From CAYXOX01 sp964466745 (lineage in GTDB: Bacteria; Pseudomonadota; Alphaproteobacteria; Rhodobacterales; Rhodobacteraceae): DNA of 13,499 bases. The translations under genes and the position numbers were made by a program. Shown piece by piece: positions 1 through 5,634 of this stretch. The notes under the pieces are model-generated. The model was not told the origin of the DNA, made no database searches, and worked only from the letters and a program-made list of their open reading frames with translations. Location of the stretch: positions 1 through 13,499 of the forward strand of contig CAYXOX010000076.1 in NCBI GenBank assembly GCA_964466745.1. Direction: 5' to 3'. The number at the start of each line of letters is the position of its first letter. The first letter of the stretch is position 1.

Positions 1-125
1 ACGGCCATGGCGATCTGCTCCTCGGAGATCCTGTCGAACTCCCACTCGTGGTGCTCGGCGATATGCTCGACGATGTCGATGGGGTGGAGATCTTCGGTAT
101 GGAGATACTGCTCGGAGGATGCCAT
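1..125 (-). CDS. YbjN-domain protein, N-terminal 41 codons only (runs off the window)
   Basis: The minus strand reads an open frame from ATG at 125 to the window edge, giving 41 complete codons that begin MASSEQYLHTEDLHPIDIVE and continue through HIAEHHEWEFDRISEEQ. From memory, this acidic, histidine-rich start (HPIDIVEHIAEHH, then W-F-DRI) matches the YbjN-type (sensory transduction regulator-like) proteins of Rhodobacterales. A GAGG sits 7 nt before the ATG and supports this start. The biochemical role of the family is not established; in enterobacteria YbjN overexpression affects motility and stress genes. The protein lies in the same direction as ubiK but about 320 bp away, so it probably has its own promoter. 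The C-terminal part is outside the window, so domain completeness cannot be judged. Confidence 0.75.
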   Translation of the reverse strand, partial: MASSEQYLHTEDLHPIDIVEHIAEHHEWEFDRISEEQIAMA

Positions 126-163
126 GCCGCGGCCTCATCGGTTTGGCGGAGATTGGCGCAGGC

Positions 164-194
164 GCCTCTACCGCTCGGTGGCTGCTCTAGAGGC
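164..194 (-). repeat. Inverted repeat, 7-bp arms, in the presumed YbjN leader
   Basis: GCCTCTA at 164-170 pairs with TAGAGGC at 188-194 around a 17-nt loop. It lies about 40 nt upstream of the YbjN-like ATG and could fold in its mRNA. No function is known. Confidence 0.4.
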
Positions 195-202
195 GGTGGC
201 TC

Positions 203-234
203 GCCCACACACCCCTACGAGATATGGTGTGGGC
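203..234 (-). repeat. Inverted repeat, 8-bp arms, in the presumed YbjN leader
   Basis: GCCCACAC at 203-210 pairs perfectly with GTGTGGGC at 227-234 around a 16-nt, AT-richer loop. It lies next to the 164-194 repeat. There is no T-tract on either strand, so a simple intrinsic terminator is unlikely; an operator or leader structure is possible. Confidence 0.45.
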
Positions 235-405
235 AAAGCGGCGCAGCTGTAAAGCGAATATTTCAAGACATCCACAGGATTGGCACGCCGGCATCGCACG
301 GGGGCCGGCAGACGCCGCGCTCGGCGACCGAAAGCGCACGAGTGAACCCGGGCGGCGGGGCGGAGAGGCGCGCCGCAACGGCCGTGGCCGCATTCCAAAG
401 GGGCC

Positions 406-431
406 GCACCCGGCGCGGAAAGGCGCCGTGC
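406..431 (-). terminator. Candidate hairpin terminator of ubiK
   Basis: GGCGC (412-416) pairs with GCGCC (423-427) around a 6-nt loop. GCAC (406-409) and GTGC (428-431) extend the stem past a 2-nt bulge. It starts about 15 nt after the ubiK stop. There is no U-tract, so this is a structural guess only. Confidence 0.35.
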
Positions 432-445
432 ACGGGGGGTAACCG

Positions 446-748
446 TCAGCCCTCGTTCTTCGGGGCGCCGCGCTTGGGTGATTTCGGCGCGTTCGCCGGC
501 TCCGGGTTGGCGGCGGCTTCCAGCATGTCCAGCCGTGCGGCGAGCGCGGCGTTTTCCTCGCGCGCCTTCTGGGCCATGGAGCGGACGGCCTCGAACTCCT
601 CGCGCGTCACGAGATCCCGGTCGGCGAGCCACCGGTCCACCATGCCCTTGAGCGCCGTCTCGGCTTCCTCGCGCGCGCCCTGAGCCACGCCCATGGCGTT
701 GGTCATCAGCTGCGAGATGTCGTCCATGATCTTGCTGCGGGTCTGCAT
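446..748 (-). CDS. ubiK: UbiK-type ubiquinone biosynthesis accessory factor (YqiC/BMFP family)
   Basis: This 100-residue protein starts MQTRSKIMDDISQLMTNAMG and belongs to the UbiK/YqiC (BMFP) family. Members are small proteins with an amphipathic N-terminal helix and a C-terminal trimeric coiled coil, and act as accessory factors for the late aerobic steps of ubiquinone synthesis. In the sequence, residues 8-45 look helical and amphipathic. Residues 50-85 (EEFEAVRSMAQKAREENAAL followed by AARLDMLEAA) form a coiled coil. The tail is proline- and lysine-rich. The start at 748 is favoured by GGAGG 5-6 nt upstream; an internal ATG at 727 has no comparable site. The gene is divergent from lgt, and a promoter (TTGAGG-N17-CATATA) lies just upstream. 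Length and layout are typical of the family. Confidence 0.85.
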   Translation of the reverse strand: MQTRSKIMDDISQLMTNAMGVAQGAREEAETALKGMVDRWLADRDLVTREEFEAVRSMAQKAREENAALAARLDMLEAAANPEPANAPKSPKRGAPKNEG

Positions 749-776
749 GGTTGCCTCCGGCGTTGCATTTGCCCTT

Positions 777-805
777 TATATGGCGCGCGGGGGCCGCACC
801 CTCAA
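777..805 (-). promoter_or_regulatory. Sigma-70-type promoter for ubiK
   Basis: On the minus strand TTGAGG (805-800), a 17-bp spacer and CATATA (782-777) form a good housekeeping promoter. The predicted start near 770 leaves a leader of about 20 nt before ATG 748, which holds the GGAGG ribosome site. The region is shared with the divergent lgt gene. Confidence 0.55.
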
Positions 806-839
806 GGTGACGCCCCGCAGGTGCCGAAGGGACAGGAAC

Positions 840-1742
840 ATGCAGGCCGCTCTGGAATTCCCGAACATTGCCCCCGAGATCTTCTCGATATCGCTGGGCG
901 GCTTCGAGCTGGCGCTCCGCTGGTACGCGATGGCCTATATCGTGGGCATCCTCATCGGCTGGTGGCTGATGGCCCGCGCCGCGCGCACCCCCCGCATCTG
1001 GAGGGCCGAAACCCCCGCCATGACCCCGGCCCATATCGAGAGCTTCATCACCTGGGCGATCATCGGCATCGTGGTTGGCGGGCGGCTTGGCTACGTGATC
1101 TTCTACCAGCCCGGGTATTTCCTCGCCAACCCGGCCGAGATCGTACGTCTCTGGGATGGCGGCATGTCGTTCCACGGCGGCTTTCTCGGCGTGGTCCTCG
1201 CCACGCTGGTGTTCTGCCGCCGCAACGGCATCTACCTGCCGTCGATGTCAGATGTCGTCGCGCTGGCTGCCCCTCCGGGCATCCTGCTCGGGCGCATCGC
1301 CAATTTCATCAACGGCGAACTCTGGGGACGGCCCTCCGATGCGCCCTGGGCGGTGATCTTTCCGGGGGCCGCCGCGCAGGATTGCCCCGGCATCGTCGGG
1401 CCCTGCGCCCGGCATCCTTCGCAGCTCTACGAGGCGGGTCTCGAGGGACTGCTCCTGGGCGCCGTGCTGATCATTGCGGTCTGGGGGTTCCGGGCCCTTC
1501 GAACGCCGGGGCTGGTGACCGGCATGTTTCTCGCGGGCTACGGCGCCGGGCGGTTCGTTGTCGAGTTCTTCCGCCAGGCAGATCCGCAGTTCATGTCGGA
1601 GAGCAATCCGATGGGGTACGCGATCCAGCTCGGCTCCGGCGGGATGACGATGGGCCAGCTTCTTTCGCTGCCGATGGTCCTTGTGGGGCTGGCGGTGATC
1701 GTTGTGGCCGTTGCGTCGGCGGGGCGCCGACGGCCGGCATGA
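840..1742 (+). CDS. lgt: Prolipoprotein diacylglyceryl transferase
   Basis: Lgt moves a diacylglyceryl group from phosphatidylglycerol to the lipobox cysteine of prolipoproteins, the first step of lipoprotein maturation in the inner membrane. The 300-residue product has several hydrophobic helices (for example residues 30-48, 68-90, 108-125, 203-218). The family signature GRIANFINGELWGR lies at 151-164. Residues expected to be essential by comparison with E. coli Lgt are present: H112 (MSFHGG), R152 and N155 in the signature, and R238 and E242 in the YGAGRFVVEFFR segment. ATG at 840 is preceded by a purine-rich GAAGGGACAGGAAC, and the mature N-terminus fits the family, so the longer upstream reading is rejected. 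The stop overlaps the next start (ATGA at 1739-1742), which implies an operon with the MidA-like gene and pgeF. Confidence 0.95.
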   Translation: MQAALEFPNIAPEIFSISLGGFELALRWYAMAYIVGILIGWWLMARAARTPRIWRAETPAMTPAHIESFITWAIIGIVVGGRLGYVIFYQPGYFLANPAEIVRLWDGGMSFHGGFLGVVLATLVFCRRNGIYLPSMSDVVALAAPPGILLGRIANFINGELWGRPSDAPWAVIFPGAAAQDCPGIVGPCARHPSQLYEAGLEGLLLGAVLIIAVWGFRALRTPGLVTGMFLAGYGAGRFVVEFFRQADPQFMSESNPMGYAIQLGSGGMTMGQLLSLPMVLVGLAVIVVAVASAGRRRPA

Positions 1743-2800
1743 GCCCGCTCGCGGCGAGCATCGCCGCGCGGATCGAGGCGGCCGGCCCGATCAGCCTCGC
1801 CGAGTTCATGGCCGAAGCGCTGGGCCACCCGGAGCACGGGTACTACACGACCCGCGACCCGCTGGGCGCGGCAGGCGATTTCACCACCGCGCCCGAAATC
1901 AGCCAGATGTTCGGAGAGCTGCTCGGGCTCTGCCTGGCGCAGTGCTGGCTCGCGCAGGGCCGACCAGCGCCGTTCGTGCTCGCGGAACTCGGGCCGGGCC
2001 GAGGCACGCTGATGGCCGACGCGCTTCGCGCCACCCGCACGGTGCCCGGCTTCGCCGAGGCGGCTCGCGTGGTTTTCGTGGAGACATCGCCGGCGCTGAG
2101 TGCCGCACAAGCGCAGCGCGTGCCCGCCGCACTGTGGGTGCCGCGGGTCGAGCAGATCCCCGCCGGGCCGCTCTTCCTGCTCGCCAACGAATTCTTCGAT
2201 GCGCTGCCCATCCGCCAGTTCCAGCGCGCAGGCGCGGGCTGGCGCGAGCGGCGGGTCACGATCGACGGGCGCGGCGGCTTCACCCTCGCGCTGGCCGGCG
2301 AGACGGCCGAGCCCGCGCTCGCCGCGCGCCTCGGCGACACGGCGGAGGGCGAGGTCGTGGAGATCTGCCCCGCGGGCCTTGCCATCGCCGGCGAGATCGG
2401 CGGACGCATCGCCGGGAGCGGGGGCGCCGCGCTGGTGATCGACTACGGAGGCTGGCGCTCGCTGGGCGATACGCTGCAGGCGGTGCGCGGCCACGCTCCG
2501 GTTAGGCCGCTGGAGGCGCCGGGAACCGCCGACATGACCGCCCATGTCGATTTCGAGGCCATCGCCCGTGCGGCGAGCCCGGCGCGGGCGAGCCCCCTGG
2601 TGACCCAGGGGCTGTTCCTCGAACGTCTCGGGATCACGGCACGGGCCCGGGCGCTGGCCGCGCGGCTCGAGGGCGCGGCGCTCGAGAGCCATGTGGCGGC
2701 GCATCGCCGCTTGACCCACCCCGAGGAAATGGGCGACCTGTTCAAGGTGCTGGGCCTCGTTCCGCCCGGCGCGACGCTGCCCCCCGGTTTCGAGACATGA
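1739..2800 (+). CDS. Class I SAM-dependent methyltransferase, MidA/NDUFAF7 family
   Basis: The 353-residue product belongs to the MidA/NDUFAF7 family (SAM-MT, PF02636). In mitochondria NDUFAF7 methylates an arginine of the NDUFS2 subunit and is needed for complex I assembly; a similar role in this respiring alphaproteobacterium is inferred. Visible family marks are the N-terminal helix IEAAGPISLAEFMAEALGHP, the block GDFTTAPEISQMFGE at 46-60, the SAM-binding loop ELGPGRGTL at 83-91, the acidic strand VFVETS at 112-117, and NEFFDALPIRQF at 150-161. A C-terminal FKVLGLVPPG segment is also present. The start ATG (1739) overlaps the lgt stop and the stop overlaps the pgeF start, so translation is probably coupled across all three genes. 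Length is as expected for bacterial members. The actual protein substrate cannot be read from the sequence. Confidence 0.9.
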   Translation: MSPLAASIAARIEAAGPISLAEFMAEALGHPEHGYYTTRDPLGAAGDFTTAPEISQMFGELLGLCLAQCWLAQGRPAPFVLAELGPGRGTLMADALRATRTVPGFAEAARVVFVETSPALSAAQAQRVPAALWVPRVEQIPAGPLFLLANEFFDALPIRQFQRAGAGWRERRVTIDGRGGFTLALAGETAEPALAARLGDTAEGEVVEICPAGLAIAGEIGGRIAGSGGAALVIDYGGWRSLGDTLQAVRGHAPVRPLEAPGTADMTAHVDFEAIARAASPARASPLVTQGLFLERLGITARARALAARLEGAALESHVAAHRRLTHPEEMGDLFKVLGLVPPGATLPPGFET

Positions 2801-3552
2801 CGCTTGAAGTCCTGACATCCCGCAGCCTCGCCGGCGTCCGTCACGGCTTTTTCACGCGCCGGGGCGGCGCCTCTTCCGGCGTGTTCTCGGGGCTCAACTG
2901 CGGGCAGGGCTCCACCGACCAGGACGCGATGGTCGCCATCAACCGCGAACGGGTGGCCGCGGCGATGGATGTCCTGCCCGCCGCGCTGGCGGCGGTTCAC
3001 CAGGTGCATTCGGCCGATGTCGTGACGCTGGACGCCCCGCCGCGGGAACGCCGGCGCGCGGACGCGCTGGTCACCGCCCGCCCGGGCATCGCCCTGACGG
3101 TGCTTACGGCCGATTGCCAGCCCGTGTTGCTGGCCGATGCCGAAGCGGGCGTCATTGGCGCGGCACATGCCGGCTGGCGCGGCGCGCTCGCCGGCATTCT
3201 CGAAGCCACGGTCGACGCCATGGAAGCCGCCGGCGCCGCGCGCGGGCGCATCGTGGCGGTGATCGGCCCGACGATCAGCCAGGCGGCCTACGAGGTGGGC
3301 CCCGAACTCTTCGACACATTCGTCGCGGAAGACCCCGAGGCGGAGCGGTTCTTCGTATCCGGCGAGGGCGACCGGCTGCACTTCGATCTGCCGGGCTTCG
3401 GGCTGCACCGTCTGCGCGGCGCCGGGGTGGGCGCAGCCGAGTGGACGCGCCATTGCACCTACTCCGATGCGGAACGGTTCTTTTCCTACCGGCGAAGCCT
3501 GCACAGAAGGGAAGCAGATTACGGGCGGCTGATCTCCGCGATCCGCCTGTGA
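2797..3552 (+). CDS. pgeF: PgeF / YfiH family (multicopper-oxidase-like, LACC1 homologue)
   Basis: This 251-residue protein is a full-length member of the YfiH/PgeF/LACC1 family (PF02578), long annotated as polyphenol oxidase. In E. coli PgeF acts as a peptidoglycan editing factor that removes misincorporated L-Ser from UDP-MurNAc. Related proteins have purine nucleoside phosphorylase or adenosine deaminase activity, so the exact substrate here is open. The zinc/copper ligands are visible: H71 in QVHSADV, C107 in TADCQPV and H124 in AAHAGWRG. The conserved N-terminal HGFFTRRGG (16-24) and the C-terminal CTYSDAERFFSYRR are present. ATG 2797 overlaps the previous stop (ATGA), which makes it the third gene of the lgt operon. 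Co-transcription with lgt suits an envelope role. I see no clear terminator after the stop. Confidence 0.92.
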   Translation: MTLEVLTSRSLAGVRHGFFTRRGGASSGVFSGLNCGQGSTDQDAMVAINRERVAAAMDVLPAALAAVHQVHSADVVTLDAPPRERRRADALVTARPGIALTVLTADCQPVLLADAEAGVIGAAHAGWRGALAGILEATVDAMEAAGAARGRIVAVIGPTISQAAYEVGPELFDTFVAEDPEAERFFVSGEGDRLHFDLPGFGLHRLRGAGVGAAEWTRHCTYSDAERFFSYRRSLHRREADYGRLISAIRL

Positions 3553-3610
3553 CGGCGCGCTCCGGCCCCGGCTTTTCCCCTCGAACGCCAAACCGGCACC
3601 ACATTCCCCG

Positions 3611-3616
3611 CTAGTG
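3611..3616 (+). promoter_or_regulatory. Possible -10 element before the small gene
   Basis: CTAGTG stands in an AT-richer island (ACATTCCCCGCTAGTGTG) in the pgeF-small gene gap, and CTAG is scarce in this window. The -35 region is poor, so this is weak. A start near 3622 would leave a leader of about 40 nt before ATG 3664. Confidence 0.2.
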
Positions 3617-3663
3617 TGTCGGCTCATGCGGCGCCAATGGCCGCGGTCGTTTCGGGGTTGCCC

Positions 3664-3822
3664 ATGCTCGTTCGCAAGCGCTGGATCGCGTCGGTTCTGG
3701 AAGCCGCCCGCACGAACCCGACAGTGATGCCCTGGGCCCGAGGCGCCCGCAGGGAAGAAATGATCGCCCGGCGCCGCGGCACGCCGCCGCCCAAGCCTCA
3801 GAAATCCCGCGCCGGCGCCTGA
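3664..3822 (+). CDS. Small arginine-rich conserved protein (52 aa), function unknown
   Basis: This frame encodes MLVRKRWIASVLEAARTNPT, then VMPWARGARREEMIARRRG and a basic PPPKPQ tail. The pattern (basic start, WIASVLEAA helix, MPWARGxRR, MIARRR) resembles short uncharacterised proteins I recall from Rhodobacterales; I cannot verify that here. I chose ATG 3664 because the recognisable pattern starts there. A GTG at 3616 and ATG at 3637 would add 16 or 9 residues, and none of the three has a strong ribosome site. The protein is highly basic, so it might bind nucleic acid or ribosomes, but this is only a guess. It is codirectional with pgeF and sits about 110 bp downstream of it. Confidence 0.5.
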   Translation: MLVRKRWIASVLEAARTNPTVMPWARGARREEMIARRRGTPPPKPQKSRAGA

Positions 3823-4108
3823 ATCAAGGCCTCTGCTCGGATGGCGAAGGCTCCGCGGGAACGCCGTTCGCACCGCGCCGTACCAGACCCCCGCGCTCCG
3901 CGAATCGCCGCGCCGGCAGAATGTGGCCGTATTGCGCGCCTTCGGAGCAACATTCCGGCAGAACGGATCGGATTGGCGCCGCATCGAGGGGCAACTGCGC
4001 CCGAAATTTGACCGGAGCCGTCCTCGTGAGGCATAGTCCCTTCAACGAAAACGCACTTCACGTGTTGTCGGTGGGGGCCGACGCTGAAGCGAACCGCAAG
4101 GTGAGCCG
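3823..4108. other. Intergenic stretch before the Hint-fold gene
   Basis: This is 286 bases without a convincing gene. It is slightly less GC-rich than the coding sequence. Its right end carries a promoter-like pair and the ribosome site of the Hint-fold gene. Short frames on both strands (for example 3824-4045 minus and 3921-4112 plus) show no family-like content. Confidence 0.5.
4008..4037 (+). promoter_or_regulatory. Sigma-70-type promoter for the Hint-fold gene
   Basis: TTGACC (4008-4013) and CATAGT (4032-4037) are separated by 18 bp. The -35 is a near-consensus match. A start near 4044 gives a leader of about 65 nt before ATG 4109. Confidence 0.5.
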
Positions 4109-4888
4109 ATGACAAGCCCTGACACCGCACATTTCAAGGTGCGTTCCTCCGCCCGGCCGGTGACGAACCGGTCTGCTCAGACAGACGGGCGGCTTCCGCG
4201 CAAACGGCCTCTCATGCGCAAGTACGAAGCCGCCCATCTGACCCCTTCCGGGGCGGACCCTTCCGAAATCGCGTCTTCCCTCCACGTGGCTCCGGCGCTG
4301 CCCTGCTTCGAGGATGCCGTTTCGGCGCTGGCCCATGGCAGCCTTGTCGGCACCGAGGCCGGCCCGGTAGCGATCGAGGATCTCCTGCCCGGCACCCGCG
4401 TCTGGACGGAGGAGGCCGGCCTGCAGCCGGTGCTCTGGGTCGGCTCGACGATGCTGGTGCCCGGCGCAACCGGCCAGCGGCCCGAGATGACGCGCCTGAC
4501 CCGCATTTCGGCCGATGCATTCGGCCCCGGCCGCCCGATGCCCGACCTGCTGCTCGGCGCCGGCGCCCGCCTGCTCAGCCAGGGGCGCAGTGTCGCCGCC
4601 GCCGAACTCGCGGACGGTGTGCAGGTCGTGCGGGTGGCTCCGGTCACGCCGGTGCGGCTCTACCATGTGCTCCTTGCGCGCCACGCACGGCTGCGGGTGA
4701 ACGGGCTTCCCGTGGAAAGCTACCACCCCGGCACGCTGACGGAGAACAGCCTGCCGCGCGAGCTTCTGGAGCTGCTGCTTGGCCTGTTTCCCGGCATGAA
4801 CGCGCTCTCCGACTTCGGCCCGCAGGCCTACCCCCGGGCCGAGCCCGATCTGCCGGAACGACGCGACGAAGAGGAAAACGCTGCCTGA
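4109..4888 (+). CDS. Hint-fold (Hint_2-type) protein lacking the usual catalytic Cys and His
   Basis: The 259-residue product has a Hint_2-type core at about residues 66-208: GSLVGTEAGPVAIEDLLPGT (77-96), a WVGS strand (110-113), MPDLLLGAGARLL (144-156), VVRVAPVTPVRLYHVLL, and a terminal RVNGLPVESYHPGTL (196-210). Hint domains form the fold of inteins and Hedgehog autoprocessing proteins, and Hint_2 proteins are common in Rhodobacterales, often of unknown role. Where self-processing members have CFxxGT, this protein reads ALAHGS (73-78). Where the TxxH-type histidine is expected, it reads GAGA. C66 lies too far upstream to replace the nucleophile. It is therefore probably not autoproteolytic. 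The start at 4109 is supported by AAGGTGAG just upstream; ATG 4214 is a weaker alternative. The first 60 residues are basic and disordered-looking, with no signal peptide. Confidence 0.75.
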   Translation: MTSPDTAHFKVRSSARPVTNRSAQTDGRLPRKRPLMRKYEAAHLTPSGADPSEIASSLHVAPALPCFEDAVSALAHGSLVGTEAGPVAIEDLLPGTRVWTEEAGLQPVLWVGSTMLVPGATGQRPEMTRLTRISADAFGPGRPMPDLLLGAGARLLSQGRSVAAAELADGVQVVRVAPVTPVRLYHVLLARHARLRVNGLPVESYHPGTLTENSLPRELLELLLGLFPGMNALSDFGPQAYPRAEPDLPERRDEEENAA

Positions 4889-4918
4889 CGGGGCGCGGAG
4901 CGCTTCGCGCTCGTCAGG
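4884..4918. terminator. Candidate bidirectional terminator between convergent genes
   Basis: CCTGACG (4884-4890) pairs with CGTCAGG (4912-4918), and GAGCGC (4898-4903) pairs with GCGCTC (4907-4912) around a TTC loop. The left arm has an 8-nt bulge. Both stop codons lie inside the stem: TGA 4886-4888 of the Hint gene, and the minus-strand TGA at 4916-4914 of the Lrp gene. There is no U-tract on either strand. Confidence 0.5.
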
Positions 4919-5414
4919 CCGAGCGCCCGAGCCTGTCTTCGAGGACGTCGAAGGGAACGCCGGGTTCGTCTTTCGCGCAGCGGATCACGAGTGATGTCTT
5001 GACGCTGGCCACGTTATCGGCCGCTGTCAGCTCCCCGGTCAGAAAGCGCTGAAAGGTCGAGAGATCGGGCGCGACGCACTTGAGGATGAAATCGACCTCG
5101 CCGTTCAGCATGTGGCACTCGCGCACGAGCGGCCAGGCCCTGCACCGAGCCTCGAATGCCGAAAGATCGGCCTCGGCCTGCTTCGCGAGGCCGACCATGG
5201 CGAAGACCTGCACTTCGAAGCCGAGGGCGCGCGGGTCGATGTCGGCATGATATCCGCGGATATAGCCCGCCTCTTCCAGCGTCCGGACCCGCCGCAGGCA
5301 GGGCGGCGCGGATATTCCCACGCGCCGCGCGAGTTCGACATTCGTCATCCGGCCGTCGCCCTGCAGCTCAGACAGGATCTTTCGGTCGATCGGGTCGAGT
5401 TTCGAGCCCGGCAT
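4914..5414 (-). CDS. Lrp/AsnC family transcriptional regulator
   Basis: The 166-residue product is a typical Lrp/AsnC regulator. An N-terminal winged helix-turn-helix is visible at about 5-60: LDPIDRKILSELQGDGRMTN, then VELARRVGISAPPCLRRVRTLEEAGYIRGY. It is followed by a RAM (ligand-binding, oligomerisation) domain at about 65-150 with AMVGLAKQAEADL, the ECHMLNGEVDFILKC core and VKTSLVIRCAK. Such proteins form dimers to octamers and usually sense an amino acid; the ligand here is unknown. The start at 5414 (MPGSKLD) is chosen over the upstream ATG 5438 because GAGGAG lies 8 nt before it and family members begin with this segment. The gene is divergent from trxB and convergent with the Hint-fold gene. 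A 21-bp-phased direct repeat upstream suggests autoregulation, and perhaps control of trxB. Confidence 0.9.
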   Translation of the reverse strand: MPGSKLDPIDRKILSELQGDGRMTNVELARRVGISAPPCLRRVRTLEEAGYIRGYHADIDPRALGFEVQVFAMVGLAKQAEADLSAFEARCRAWPLVRECHMLNGEVDFILKCVAPDLSTFQRFLTGELTAADNVASVKTSLVIRCAKDEPGVPFDVLEDRLGRSA

Positions 5415-5462
5415 TGCGTCAACTCCTCGAATTTGCATGACCCTACGCGAGCGTCACGATCT

Positions 5463-5496
5463 GCGCAATATTGTTTCACATTCGCGCAACATCGTT
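5463..5496. promoter_or_regulatory. Phased direct repeat, likely Lrp-type operator
   Basis: GCGCAATATTGTT (5463-5475) and GCGCAACATCGTT (5484-5496) match at 11 of 13 positions and start exactly 21 bp apart, two helical turns. They lie 49-82 nt upstream of the Lrp/AsnC start in the gap to trxB. This suits cooperative binding by an oligomeric regulator. Binding by this particular protein is inferred. Confidence 0.5.
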
Positions 5497-5573
5497 AAAC
5501 CCCGCCCGGCGGCGCTCGGCCGGTGCCCGGGCCGCCGGGCGGTGCGGTGCCGCGTCGCACGCGCCGGGCAGGC

Positions 5574-5602
5574 TTCCGACCGGCGGCGCCGATGACTATA
5601 TG
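5574..5602 (+). promoter_or_regulatory. Possible sigma-70-type promoter for trxB
   Basis: TTCCGA (5574-5579), a 17-bp spacer and TATATG (5597-5602). The -10 is good and the -35 weak. The predicted start near 5609 leaves about 26 nt of leader with the GGGGGAAG ribosome site. Confidence 0.4.
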
Positions 5603-5634
5603 GCAGCACCGAAGAAGCAAGCGGGGGAAGCGAC

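Larger units (their letters stand above)
126..445. other. Intergenic stretch between ubiK and the YbjN-like gene; no gene seen
   Basis: These 320 bases lie upstream of the YbjN-like start and downstream of the ubiK stop. I see no tRNA (no T-arm GTTCGA with a matching acceptor stem) and no frame with recognisable protein content. The stretch contains the ubiK end hairpin at 406-431 and two inverted repeats at 164-194 and 203-234 that would lie in the 5' leader of the YbjN-like transcript. Confidence 0.6.

Noticed and set aside
126..445. Possible tRNA or small RNA in the ubiK-YbjN gap
   Set aside because: No cloverleaf, T-arm or CCA-adjacent acceptor stem was found; only the noted inverted repeats remain.
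693..839. Longer N-terminus for Lgt from 693
   Set aside because: It would overlap the start of ubiK and its promoter; the family N-terminus and ribosome site point to ATG 840.
821..1738. Upstream extension of the MidA-like frame through lgt
   Set aside because: This part is a shadow of lgt in another frame; the ATG at 1739 with the ATGA overlap is the real start.
3824..4045. Small minus-strand frame before the Hint gene
   Set aside because: No ribosome site or family-like content, and it covers the Hint gene promoter.
3921..4112. Small plus-strand frame ending at the Hint start
   Set aside because: It spans the promoter pair, has no ribosome site and shows no recognisable pattern.
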